Of a stretch of 43,193 nt of DNA, positions 36,801 to 43,193 are shown one piece after another; the stretch's first letter is position 1; every line of letters begins with the position of its first letter. Made by a program: the position numbers and the translations under genes. This DNA is from Pseudoalteromonas sp. NBT06-2 (lineage in GTDB: Bacteria; Pseudomonadota; Gammaproteobacteria; Enterobacterales; Alteromonadaceae). The stretch covers positions 1 to 43,193 of the forward strand of contig NZ_NQMR01000077.1 in NCBI RefSeq assembly GCF_002276045.1, read 5' to 3'. The notes beneath the pieces are model-generated. The model did no database searches. It was not told the DNA's origin and was given only the letters and a program-made list of their open reading frames with translations.

Positions 36801-37347
36801 GAGTGGTGTTTTAGATAAAAATGGTTTTGCAGTAAGTAATGGTTACCTCACTGTTGATTTGGATCCTACTGCTAGTTTCAACCAAGATATGCTAAAAACA
36901 GTTAAAGTAAAATCAAATGGCAAAATAGTAGCGTCAGGTGCTTCATCAGACAGTCAAACAGAGGTGGTTGTTATACAACTCAATAGTAATGGTAGTTTCG
37001 ATACCAGTTTTGATTCCGATGGTATCGTATCTTATAACTATGGTTCTGGTAATGCGGCAAGCTTAGCGCTTGCATTAGATGCCTCAGAAAATATTTTGAT
37101 AACTGGATATAATAGTAATGGTACCGATGAAGATATTTTTATCGCAAAAATATTAGATACAGGAGTTAAAGATATTTTATTTAACGGTTCTACGGGCGGC
37201 ATATTATTCGACTATGGTTCAAATGAAAGGGCATCAGCTATATTAGTTCGTCCTGATGGCACACTTATTATTGCAGGGGGGGATAATCTTAACCTATTTC
37301 CAACAAACTTTTTTTATCTTCAAAAAATAAACTTGGTGGAACCATAA
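30856..37347 (+). CDS. Giant lipoprotein, cadherin/VCBS and delta-60 repeats
   Basis: 2163 residues from the ATG with GGGAGG four bases upstream; an ATG at 30844 overlaps the FecR stop but has no such site. The lipoprotein signal ends LSSC (Cys21); residue +2 is Gly, so outer-membrane sorting is expected. After a unique N-terminal region (about 25-275) come ten ~90-residue cadherin/VCBS-like repeats (about 277-1240; pattern PIA..D....NED..V.INVL.NDSDVDGDTL ... SYTPN.NFNGSDSINYSISDGNGG), one cadherin-type domain (about 1240-1345) and about fourteen delta-60 repeats (e.g. LDTSFNSCGF ... GKFVAVGSS) to the end. Asp-rich DxDGD loops suggest calcium binding. It is probably a surface adhesin or matrix protein, with the Slam-like neighbour as candidate exporter. 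Confidence 0.85.
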   Translation: MRSPLTKLLSIFFCSLALSSCGESNDEKVVNSYIDIIQPEEPNEVISSNQIVQFNYIQSSNKQVYKSPKVQTNTFSNSSGSFRLPLSNQQLNSNLTASIDVSDPDGINSVYIGFPNSPEAYILCESQCGTQFHKTITGINPLDFEQISGELRLELWIDDSQNNRVLVNNVNFIWQATFISGFNAIRSSRNIDFSWQGLSGYLRYNIYISSIAGVNHENYQTLAGGQAFLALKKPELAFEVQNDSKVFFSIVTGVDGSGESAFSEEMKVSALNGAVDLAPIAENDFFSVNEDTELVGNLVGNDTDLEDGAVIINPTPIVFPNNGVLTINQDGSFLYEPTIDFNGRDIFTYEVSDELGQTNTALAVISILATNDEPESSYNNFNLEGVIKKQFKANIKSQSNAILDIPAPGLLINDLDIDSENLILMTTPQVSPSKGVLALNEDGSFTYTANEGVQGSDSFTYQVTDGQGGIAQSNVIITINGGSFPPVAANDKYVTEQDQTLIVNNSSPHLFSIISNDFDNDLNDTLAISENLIRGPFHGTLNLSSDGTFSYFPRSGYYGVDSFIYEITDLQGNTAQAGVIITVNRKNTAPITTKDSYFIDEDLVLFVDANQGVLANDIDIDLDVLKINTSSLLSPAQGHLIMATDGSFEYTPNANYFGTDTFQYQVVDELGLISIETVTIEVKSINDLPIANDDRAQTFSNTPVNINVLANDSDVDNDTLTVIGADVIKGGVEITQENTLVYNPETDFEGEIEIVYTVSDNSGGEAQGKVLVSINNSNNAPIAFDDIFALTEDSLMVISVPGLLNNDTDADGDILSVNTTAFTNVSNGIVTLSTDGSFSYQPNENFFGSDSFEYEVIDGEGGTDIGKATLTISSVNDNPIATDDTTSTVEETTININVLTNDSDVENDPLFVLSAISSAGIVNINSDNTLTYTPNINFIGKDVIDYTISDGNGGEDSAKVFITVINLNDDPVANPDTAATSEDESLFIDVLNNDTDSDGDTLTIIAATASNSSVLAVVGSSLSYTPNLNFNGSDSINYSISDGNGGTASSTVNVTVFAVNDDPIATPDIQTVNEDSTVSISVLINDSDVDGDNLSITTATASSGAVSIVDGANLSYTPNLNFNGSDSINYSISDGNGGTASSTVNVTVLAVNDDPIAIADNQSTNEDTSVNINILSNDSDIDGDTLSVTIATATHGSVTIETDKTLNYTPSSNFNGSDTINYSISDGNGGSTSSTVSLIIVAVNDAPIINDITTNITENSANATSVTTITAVDVDIGDSHTYSITINSDGIFGIKSSTGEITIADNSNLNYELSASHTIKIQVTDSGSLSDTADVSISVKNVAENVTPTIDSSFGNSGTAASNSFTKMRYDQPNDMILDSFGRIVVIGKNDFSGNTTDIFITRFNTDGTLDRNFGYQGVVNKDLGFVEEAVAVDIDSLGNIVVTGIQDNSTTKEVFVIRYTSVGVLDTNFNSIGYRITSYGYDTTAADVKVDASDNILVASNIGSGGGGFRVIKFANDGNSYTNADAIFTTGPDIPTSLLLQSDGKAVITGYANNSSTKNDFAVARFDVSTTPTLDSSYGSNGTSTFDFGSSTDDFSYDSYINSSNEVIMVGSSKPLQATDFAALKVSSTGTLDITSFASATNGLLIVDIDGDAGSGENTSIGRGVVEDQFGSIFFGIDKGTSNIESILYKTDSSGTIDSTYASSGQVIFDDEFRDNPIASIAIDTSDKLVLLTEAISARNNAPDLLLARFTALGALDTSFNSCGFNVFDPTFSNDSLNQVIELTVAPHVGKFVAVGSSEINQHLIVSRYNSDGFLDESFGSNGYYIKKDAENSFMGKDIIELSDGRLVVVGGTGRSGFITMLSVAGVLDTTFNSTGELTISSGGQLTLNAIDLESNKIVVGGTYNPSSGTKDMYLTKMDFTGILDNTFGTNGVAIFDLTTNLAEEETIEDIAVLSDGSIITIGVKHYVEANPEGLVAKVTSSGVLDKNGFAVSNGYLTVDLDPTASFNQDMLKTVKVKSNGKIVASGASSDSQTEVVVIQLNSNGSFDTSFDSDGIVSYNYGSGNAASLALALDASENILITGYNSNGTDEDIFIAKILDTGVKDILFNGSTGGILFDYGSNERASAILVRPDGTLIIAGGDNLNLFPTNFFYLQKINLVEP
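33919..34326 (+). repeat. Near-identical repeat units in giant lipoprotein gene
   Basis: The 132-base segments at 33919-34050 and 34195-34326 differ at about nine positions by eye and are spaced 276 bases apart, one protein repeat. The following unit (to about 34600) is more diverged. The earlier repeats differ strongly at the DNA level, so this pair reflects a recent duplication or gene conversion. Confidence 0.85.
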
Positions 37348-37399
37348 AGTTGTATTTTAGTTGTTTTTTTTAAAATAAAATTAATAATGGGTCTTTTTA

Positions 37400-39619
37400 A
37401 TGCTATTAATAAGTCTTTTTAAAAAGCACAATAAAGCGATGATCAGCGGCTTAATTATTACTTTTTTAGTTATGTTAACGCAATATTTTGGTGCTGAAAA
37501 TTCTGTAATATTACAACGAATAAATGGTTTAATTTATGATTTAAGACTTAACATAACAATAGAATCAAGAAATATAGAGACTAATATAATTATATTAGAT
37601 ATTGACGAAAAGAGTTTAGAAAAAGAGGGGCGATTTCCTTGGAGTCGCGTTAAAATAGCTAAAATCATTGAGAAATTAGCTGATGCAGGAACAGCTGTTG
37701 TGGCATTTGATATCATGTTTTCTGAACCTGAAAGAAACTATGTAAACTCCGTTATTAAGCTATTAGATAAAAAACCAGATCATAAAACTTTGATCAATCA
37801 ATTATCTCCGCTAATTCAAAGTGCTGATGCAGACGCAATCATGGCGCAAAGCTTAACGTTAACAGATGTGGTTTTAGGCATGGCATTTCATACAGACCCA
37901 CAAGTACAAGTTGGAGAAATGCAATCAAGTGTGATTACTTTTGATACTCAAGATCTTAATCAATTACATAGTCATGAGTTTTTTGGTCATACAAATAACA
38001 TTACGATTTTACAGAATAATTCACCAGGGATTGGTTTTATAAACTCAACCCCAGATTTGGATAACTTCATTCGAACAACATCACTTATAGCGCAATATAA
38101 AGATCGATTTTACCCATCATTAGCTCTGGAAGCTGCAAAGTTATATACCTTATCGGATGATATTAAAGTTATCACAGCAGATTTAACAACTTCTCGTAGT
38201 ATTGTTGGTCTTAAGCTTGGCAGGGAGATTATTCCAACTGATGAATATGGTCGCGTTTTAATACCTTTTAAAGGCCCAGCTAAAAGCTATCCTTATATTT
38301 CAGCGACAGATTTATTACATGATCAAGTTGATAGCTCATTATTTGATAGTGCGATTGTATTTGTCGGTACATCTGCAATAGGGCATTCAGATTTGAGGGC
38401 TACACCTGTTGGCGTGCAATATCCTGGAGTTGAAATTCATGCAAATGTAATTGATGGCATTTTACATCCTGAAATTTTACCGAGTGTACCTGACTGGTGG
38501 GAAGCAACAATTTTATTGATGTTGTTATTAATTGGTTGTGCGTTATCATTTTATTTTCCTTTTTTAGGACCTAGAAGTATTGCTTTTACTGGTTTCTTTA
38601 TCTTGTTGGGATTAATTTCTTTAGATTTTTATTTATGGTCTGTGCAGAAAGTTAGTTTGCCAATGGCGACGTGTTTATTAATTTCTTTTTCATTAACAAT
38701 ATTAAACATAGGTATTGGCTATTTCACTGAATCAGGAAGAAGAAAACAAATAAAAGGTATCTTTGATCAATATGTACCTCCTGCTCATATAGATAAAATG
38801 TTAGAAGATCCCAATGCGATTAACTTATCTGGGCAACGAAAAGAGATGACAGTGTTGTTTTCAGATATTCGTAGTTTCACAACAATATCAGAAAACCTCA
38901 CTGCTAATGAACTTGTAAATTTACTTAATCGATATTTTTCACCCATTACTCAATCTATTTTTGAACATCGCGGTACTATAGATAAATATGTTGGAGACAT
39001 GGTAATGGCTTTTTGGAATGCGCCGGTAAGTGATAAGCACCATGTGAGTAATGCTATTTGCTGTGCATTTAAAATGTTAGAGATTACTAATGAATTAAGT
39101 GATATTTTTGAAAAGGAAGGTTTACCTCAGATAAAAGTTGGAGTGGGAATTAATACTGGTGAAATGAATGTTGGAGATATGGGGTCCACTTATCGTAAAG
39201 CTTACACTGTATTGGGAGATGCTGTTAACTTAGGATCTAGATTAGAAGGACTCACAAAATTTTATGGTGTCGATATATTAGTTGGTGAAACCTGTATTGA
39301 ACACTGTCCTGATATGAAATTTAGGCTTATAGATAAAGTCAGAGTAAAAGGTAAACACAAAGCGGTGAGTATTTTTGAACCTATACCTGAAAATATGACT
39401 GAAGACTTAGCCGTAAATCATGAGTTAAAGCAGTATCAAGAAGCTTATAATCTATATCTAGATCAAAACTGGGAGAAAGCAAAAAGTCACTTTTTAGTTT
39501 TAACAGAAGTAAATAAAAATCGAAAAATTTATACGATATATTTAGAACGAATAGCATCTTTAAAAGACACATTATTATCAAATGATTGGGATGGTTCTTT
39601 CACCCACACTAGTAAGTAA
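37400..39619 (+). CDS. CHASE2 class III adenylate cyclase
   Basis: 739-residue inner-membrane cyclase making cAMP from ATP. One N-terminal membrane segment (about 14-32) leads into a periplasmic CHASE2 sensor (about 40-350: IIILDIDEKSLEKEGRFPWSR, AFDIMFSEP, FVGTSAIGHSDLRATPVG), then three membrane helices (about 370-445) and a class III catalytic domain. Metal-binding Asp489 (VLFSDIRSF) and Asp533 (YVGDMVMAFW), adenine-specifying Lys529 and Asp607, and transition-state Asn610 and Arg614 (GDAVNLGSRLE) are all present. Such a single chain acts as a homodimer. It is the last gene of the cassette, 52 bases after the giant lipoprotein gene, with no clear ribosome binding site. Confidence 0.93.
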   Translation: MLLISLFKKHNKAMISGLIITFLVMLTQYFGAENSVILQRINGLIYDLRLNITIESRNIETNIIILDIDEKSLEKEGRFPWSRVKIAKIIEKLADAGTAVVAFDIMFSEPERNYVNSVIKLLDKKPDHKTLINQLSPLIQSADADAIMAQSLTLTDVVLGMAFHTDPQVQVGEMQSSVITFDTQDLNQLHSHEFFGHTNNITILQNNSPGIGFINSTPDLDNFIRTTSLIAQYKDRFYPSLALEAAKLYTLSDDIKVITADLTTSRSIVGLKLGREIIPTDEYGRVLIPFKGPAKSYPYISATDLLHDQVDSSLFDSAIVFVGTSAIGHSDLRATPVGVQYPGVEIHANVIDGILHPEILPSVPDWWEATILLMLLLIGCALSFYFPFLGPRSIAFTGFFILLGLISLDFYLWSVQKVSLPMATCLLISFSLTILNIGIGYFTESGRRKQIKGIFDQYVPPAHIDKMLEDPNAINLSGQRKEMTVLFSDIRSFTTISENLTANELVNLLNRYFSPITQSIFEHRGTIDKYVGDMVMAFWNAPVSDKHHVSNAICCAFKMLEITNELSDIFEKEGLPQIKVGVGINTGEMNVGDMGSTYRKAYTVLGDAVNLGSRLEGLTKFYGVDILVGETCIEHCPDMKFRLIDKVRVKGKHKAVSIFEPIPENMTEDLAVNHELKQYQEAYNLYLDQNWEKAKSHFLVLTEVNKNRKIYTIYLERIASLKDTLLSNDWDGSFTHTSK

Positions 39620-39885
39620 ATTTTAGTATGTTTAGCAATTATAAATTAATTTTGTTACTTTGATTGTGATATTTAACAATATTTTTAGTTGACTCAATTG
39701 GTGAGTTAGGCGCACAATAGATGCTTATATTTTTTAGAATCATTTAAGTTTACACCAAACACAATGAAGCTCAATCGACTTACCTCAAATGTAAATCAAA
39801 ATTGTCATAATTGGCTATTAATACGCAATTATAAATGGCATAGCTGCCCTGTGGTGTAAATAAAAAAATCTAGATTTTACCTTTT

Positions 39886-39913
39886 AAAACCGCAGAGATA
39901 ATCTTGCGGTTTT
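39886..39913 (+). terminator. Intrinsic terminator upstream of EamA gene
   Basis: AAAACCGCA (39886-39894) and TGCGGTTTT (39905-39913) form a 9-bp stem with a 10-base loop, followed by TTGTCTTTTT. It lies 266 bases after the cyclase gene and 68 before the next gene on the same strand. It may end the cassette transcript, a small RNA, or an attenuated leader of the EamA gene. Upstream DNA (39620-39885) contains no gene. Confidence 0.8.
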
Positions 39914-39981
39914 TGTCTTTTTATACCATTCAAATACTGCAATTTTTGTTTCTACATGTATTTTATATATAGGAAAATACA

Positions 39982-40878
39982 ATGAACGTACCTATCGCTT
40001 ATTTAGTTGTTGTTTTAATTTGGTCCACGACTCCTTTAGGAATTGTTTGGAGTAGTGAAACAGTAAATCCTACTTTAGCTGTGTTAGCACGTATGGTGAT
40101 CGCAGTTATTTTAGGTTGGCTCATTATTAAGCTTTCAAAAATTGATTTTCCAATAAATAAAATTGCTTTAAAGTTATATTGTTATTCGGGGTTAGGTATT
40201 TTTGGTGGTATGACATTTTGCTATATGGCAGCAGCATATGTTTCATCAGGAATGATGTCACTTATATTTGGTTTGGCGCCTGTTTTAGCTGGGCTCTTGG
40301 CGCAAAAAATTCTTAATGAACCTAAATTTGGTTTCATTCGTCAAATGGCGATACTGACCTCATTTATAGGGTTAGGTTTTGTATGTTCTGATAGCATATC
40401 TTTAAATGGAGAAAGTACGCTTGGTATTATTTACATTCTAATTGCGGTATTTTTCTTTAGCTTAAGCTCTGTATTAGTTAAAAGTGTTGATATCGAAATA
40501 CATGCAATTTCAACTACAGTGGGTGCATTATTAATATCACTGCCTTTATTTACTTTAGTTTGGCTGCTAATGGATGGTACTTTACCTATAGATACTTGGG
40601 GTGAACGTTCTATTTGGGCAATTATATATTTAGGTGTTTTTGGCTCATTAATCGGTTTTATTGCTTACTATTTTATTTTGCAAAAACTAAACTCGAGTAC
40701 CGTCGCATTAATTACTATGATGACTCCCGTTATTGCCTTAAGTTTAGGCGTATATTTCAATGGTGAAACTATCAGTATAAATCTTATGATAGGAGCTCTG
40801 TTTGTGATTATCGGATTAATGCTTTATAACTGGGGTGAGAAGCTCTTAATCAAAAGAACTAAAAGGGTTTTAGTGTGA
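39982..40878 (+). CDS. EamA/DMT-family transporter
   Basis: 298 residues with ten hydrophobic segments and two EamA repeats (VVLIWSTTPLGIVWSSE at the start, LITMMTPVIALSLGVYFNGE in the second half). The substrate is unknown. AGGAAAATACA precedes the ATG. It is not closely similar to the other EamA protein at 26313, so this is not a recent duplicate. A terminator-ended leader precedes it. Confidence 0.92.
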   Translation: MNVPIAYLVVVLIWSTTPLGIVWSSETVNPTLAVLARMVIAVILGWLIIKLSKIDFPINKIALKLYCYSGLGIFGGMTFCYMAAAYVSSGMMSLIFGLAPVLAGLLAQKILNEPKFGFIRQMAILTSFIGLGFVCSDSISLNGESTLGIIYILIAVFFFSLSSVLVKSVDIEIHAISTTVGALLISLPLFTLVWLLMDGTLPIDTWGERSIWAIIYLGVFGSLIGFIAYYFILQKLNSSTVALITMMTPVIALSLGVYFNGETISINLMIGALFVIIGLMLYNWGEKLLIKRTKRVLV

Positions 40879-40907
40879 TGATTGCTTTAAATTAACTAGC
40901 AATCATC
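40877..40907. terminator. Hairpin between convergent EamA and MAPEG genes
   Basis: GATGATTGCT and AGCAATCATC form a perfect 10-bp stem with an 11-base loop. It overlaps the EamA stop codon and lies 13 bases from the MAPEG stop. T-rich sequence follows only after a gap, so termination may be modest. Confidence 0.65.
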
Positions 40908-40919
40908 CTATTCAACTTT

Positions 40920-41315
40920 TTATTGAATTTTTGATAGACTGAGACAGATCATTGCTAGTGGACACAATATCGCAATCAACCACATAACAGAGCGTAACTT
41001 ACTAAAGTTTATGTAATACATAATGCAATAAGCTATTCTAGCTACAATATACGTTACAGCTAATACTTGTATTGTGATTGAGATGTTATTTGTAGCTAAA
41101 ATAACAGCAAGCGCTACAGAAAAAACGATTAAGGATTCAAATGAATTTTGGTGTGCTGCAAGGGCTCTTGCCCCAAAACCAGTCAGTTTAGATTGCTGTG
41201 TTCTAGGATAATTGTTGTCATATTTACTTTCTTTATGCATTGCTATTGCAAGCGGTACTTTTGCTAAATAAGGTAAAAGCACTGCGACAAGTGCACAAAT
41301 AATGATTACTACCAT
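40920..41315 (-). CDS. MAPEG-family membrane protein
   Basis: 131 residues with four hydrophobic segments. The conserved MAPEG block is present (RALAAHQNSFESLIVF, about residues 50-65). Eukaryotic relatives are membrane glutathione transferases and leukotriene synthases; most bacterial members have no assigned substrate. It is convergent with the EamA gene and divergent from the SGNH hydrolase. Confidence 0.88.
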   Translation of the reverse strand: MVVIIICALVAVLLPYLAKVPLAIAMHKESKYDNNYPRTQQSKLTGFGARALAAHQNSFESLIVFSVALAVILATNNISITIQVLAVTYIVARIAYCIMYYINFSKLRSVMWLIAILCPLAMICLSLSKIQ

Positions 41316-41431
41316 TTTCTAACTCTTTATTATTTATTGATTTCTTTTATAAAAGAATTATTGCTGTTTGAGAGGGCAATGTAAAATGATATCGTATACT
41401 TTTTGATTTAAAATATAACAAGTAAATATAT

Positions 41432-42058
41432 ATGAAAAATATCTTATGTTTTGGAGACTCAAATACTTGGGGGTATACACCAATTACAAAGCAGCGTTAT
41501 CCATTTGACGTAAGGTGGACTGGTGTATTGCAAGCAAATCTAAGTAGTAATTTTCGGATAATCGAAGAAGGTCTAAATGGACGAACCTGTATTCATGATG
41601 ATCCAAATCGAAATGACCGAAATGGTATTAAATTTCTACCATCCTTAATCGAAAGCCACTCACCTTTAGACTTAGTTGTTATTATGCTTGGTACCAATGA
41701 TTTAAAAGCTAGTTTAAAGCAATCTGCTTTATCAATATCTTTAGGTGTTAAGGAAGTTTGTGAAGCAATTTTAAATAGTGAATACTTCTGTCATAAATCA
41801 TCAAAACTATTATTAATATCTCCAAGTTATGTTGAGCAGGTTCCTGAAGAAGATAAAAAGGAGTTTGAACATGCTGAATATATGTCTCGTGATCTTTTTC
41901 AGTATTACTCAAAGGTAGCCGAAGAGTTAGGAATACATTTTTTTGATGCCGCAAAAGTAGTTAACACGAGCTCTCTTGATGGAATTCATTGGGATGCAGA
42001 ACAACACATTCACTTTGGTGAGTGTTTATCAAAAGAAGTTAAAAAAATACTTTCTTAA
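41432..42058 (+). CDS. SGNH/GDSL-family hydrolase
   Basis: 208-residue serine esterase. Block I reads FGDSNTWG (nucleophile Ser10), block II has Gly in EGLNGR (about 47-51), block III is GTND (87-90), and block V gives Asp183 and His186 (LDGIHWD). All four SGNH catalytic and oxyanion positions are therefore present. The close match to the FGDSNTWGY...DVRWTG pattern resembles arylesterase/acyl-CoA thioesterase-like members. No signal peptide is seen, so it is cytosolic. The ribosome binding site is weak. Confidence 0.92.
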   Translation: MKNILCFGDSNTWGYTPITKQRYPFDVRWTGVLQANLSSNFRIIEEGLNGRTCIHDDPNRNDRNGIKFLPSLIESHSPLDLVVIMLGTNDLKASLKQSALSISLGVKEVCEAILNSEYFCHKSSKLLLISPSYVEQVPEEDKKEFEHAEYMSRDLFQYYSKVAEELGIHFFDAAKVVNTSSLDGIHWDAEQHIHFGECLSKEVKKILS

Positions 42059-42159
42059 CCTGTTTTATTAATCACAGAAATATTAAAGTATATAGTTGAT
42101 TTTTAGTTGATTTTCACTATCTTTTATTAAGTTAAACTTAATATAAAAGGATTTTTAAT

Positions 42160-42885
42160 ATGGTAAAAATTAACTATTTGTATATTTGTATTATTTTACA
42201 ATTATTTCTAGTCGCAAATGTTAACGGACAAGTTAAAAATACCCCATGAGGTTTTTTAGATTTTAATGTTTATCCCAAGCTCACTGATGTAGGCACAGAT
42301 AGCGTGTTTACTTTAAATACAGCCGTAAAATTACCGAATAGATTTTCTTACTTTAGCCTGCTTAATTTATATAGTAGTGATAATTCATTAAAAGAAACAG
42401 CAAATTATTACACAGAGCAAAATATACGCTGGAAAATAGCTGATGATTCACCTTTAGATCTAACATTACAAATGAATTTTAGGACTGGAGATGATAATGA
42501 TAGACATAGGTTAGGTGTTCGTTGGCGGTTGAATAATACGTCATATTTACAAGATATTTTTAAAGTAATAAATTTAAATTACTCTTTAAACTTCCATGCT
42601 GTTCAGTTTGATAATAAAGATGCCAGTGTTTGGCAAATTGAGCATGTATTTTTGATGAAATTTCCTTATATCAGCGAGCGGATTTATTTATCAGGCTTTG
42701 CCGATCACACTTTTAATCAAGACTTGTCGAAAAAAATACCAAACTCACCCATTGTAGGTGAAGTACAAATGGGTTTTAGGCTTTACGACAATTTGTTCTT
42801 TATAAGTGAATATAGGCTAAATCAATATAGGAGAAGTGACGTTAATAATTTCGCAATTGGTTTTCAGTACAAAATGATATGGTAA
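42160..42885 (+). pseudogene. Outer-membrane barrel protein with in-frame stop
   Basis: An ATG with AAAGGA upstream starts a signal peptide (hydrophobic to about residue 23, VNGQ), but codon 30 is TGA (42247-42249). The same frame then continues for 211 codons to a TAA. The continuation has alternating amphipathic strands (LDLTLQMNFRTGDD, HRLGVRWRLN, GEVQMGFRLY) and ends KMIW, typical of an outer-membrane barrel. TGA in the context TP-stop-GFLDF is one base from TGG (Trp). The family is not recognised. A recent nonsense mutation or a sequencing error is most likely. Confidence 0.75.
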
Positions 42886-42886
42886 T

Positions 42887-43176
42887 TTTTATCAAACACC
42901 GCCTAATATTGCCAATTTATTAGATTTAGTTGCATTAGGTACAGTTGCTGATGTAGTGCCTTTAGATGCTAATAATCGCACTTTAGTACACCAAGATTAT
43001 CTGCTTCTGATTTTGGTTTTTCACTTGCGTCTAGACTCAATAAATCAGGGCGTTTAGATGATATATGCATAGGTATAGCTTGTCTATTAAGTCTTAATAT
43101 TAATAAAGCTAGAAGGCTAGCTGGTGAGCTTGACGCATTAAATTTTGAGCGCCGAGAGATAGAGCAAAGCATGTAA
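42887..43176 (+). pseudogene. recJ: recJ fragment with internal deletion
   Basis: Two pieces of the single-strand exonuclease RecJ are visible. The first is NIANLLDLVALGTVADVVPL followed by DANNRTLVHQ, the DHHA-proximal region. After a deletion and frame change near 42995-43000 comes SASDFGFSLASRLNKSGRLD, then NKARRLAGELDAL and EIEQSM, followed by a stop at 43174-43176. About 30 residues between the pieces are missing, as are both ends of the protein. It begins two bases after the barrel gene's stop. A complete recJ presumably exists elsewhere, so this looks like a partial duplicate left by rearrangement. Confidence 0.9.
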
Positions 43177-43193
43177 TACCAATCAGATTAAAT

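Noticed and set aside
42247..42249. Selenocysteine codon in the barrel gene
   Set aside because: No redox motif or SECIS-like hairpin is evident downstream, and the TGA falls right after a signal peptide in a barrel protein.

Overview
The window is AT-rich DNA from a marine-type gammaproteobacterium, most likely of the Alteromonadales (Colwellia / Pseudoalteromonas / Thalassotalea sphere). This rests on enteric-style fused TyrA and PheA with a classical pheA attenuator and a TyrR box, on the mix of c-di-GMP, RND and LysR genes, and on abundant small inverted-repeat elements. The genus is an inference from gene content; no rRNA or tRNA is present.

Layout. 1-2.6 kb: a decayed IS630 transposase, a dispersed repeat and one GNAT acetyltransferase. 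2.6-5.3 kb: convergent aromatic amino acid genes, tyrA (TyrR box over its start region) and pheA (Phe-rich leader peptide, antiterminator and attenuator), sharing a bidirectional terminator. 5.4-8.5 kb: a membrane Cache-HAMP-PAS-GGDEF-EAL protein. 8.6-10.8 kb: a decay zone holding a serine hydrolase broken by a frameshift and a 310-bp MITE, an older copy of that MITE, and an IS5-type transposase remnant. 10.8-12.9 kb: a spermidine-synthase-like protein, then a divergent LysE exporter and Lrp/AsnC regulator. 12.9-19.1 kb: a minus-strand locus MFP - RND pump - response regulator - histidine kinase. 19.3-21.2 kb: a LysR regulator, a 26-bp-stem hairpin element, and a yqjG-like pseudogene split by a second MITE copy. 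21.4-25.6 kb: a second RND system with the pump gene before the adaptor. 25.8-27.8 kb: a DUF2750 protein, an EamA transporter and a yeast-type cytosine deaminase. 39.9-43.2 kb: an EamA transporter behind a possible leader RNA, a MAPEG protein, an SGNH hydrolase, an outer-membrane barrel gene with an in-frame stop, and a shredded recJ fragment.

The most unusual part is the four-gene cassette at 28.2-39.6 kb. It encodes a TPR plus outer-membrane beta-barrel protein resembling Slam surface-lipoprotein exporters, a secreted FecR-domain protein with an acidic linker and a beta-rich C-terminal domain, a ~2160-residue lipoprotein (ten cadherin/VCBS-like repeats, one cadherin domain and ~14 delta-60 repeats), and a CHASE2-class III adenylate cyclase. 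I read it as a candidate surface-display apparatus coupled to a periplasm-sensing cAMP synthase. A 270-bp MITE with IS5-like ends lies 24 bp upstream of its first codon, so the present promoter probably lies in or beyond that element.

Mobile debris is concentrated at the gene-cluster boundaries. Removing each 310-bp MITE plus one TA dinucleotide restores the interrupted frame (in yqjG, together with removal of one copy of an 8-bp duplication), so these losses look fairly recent.
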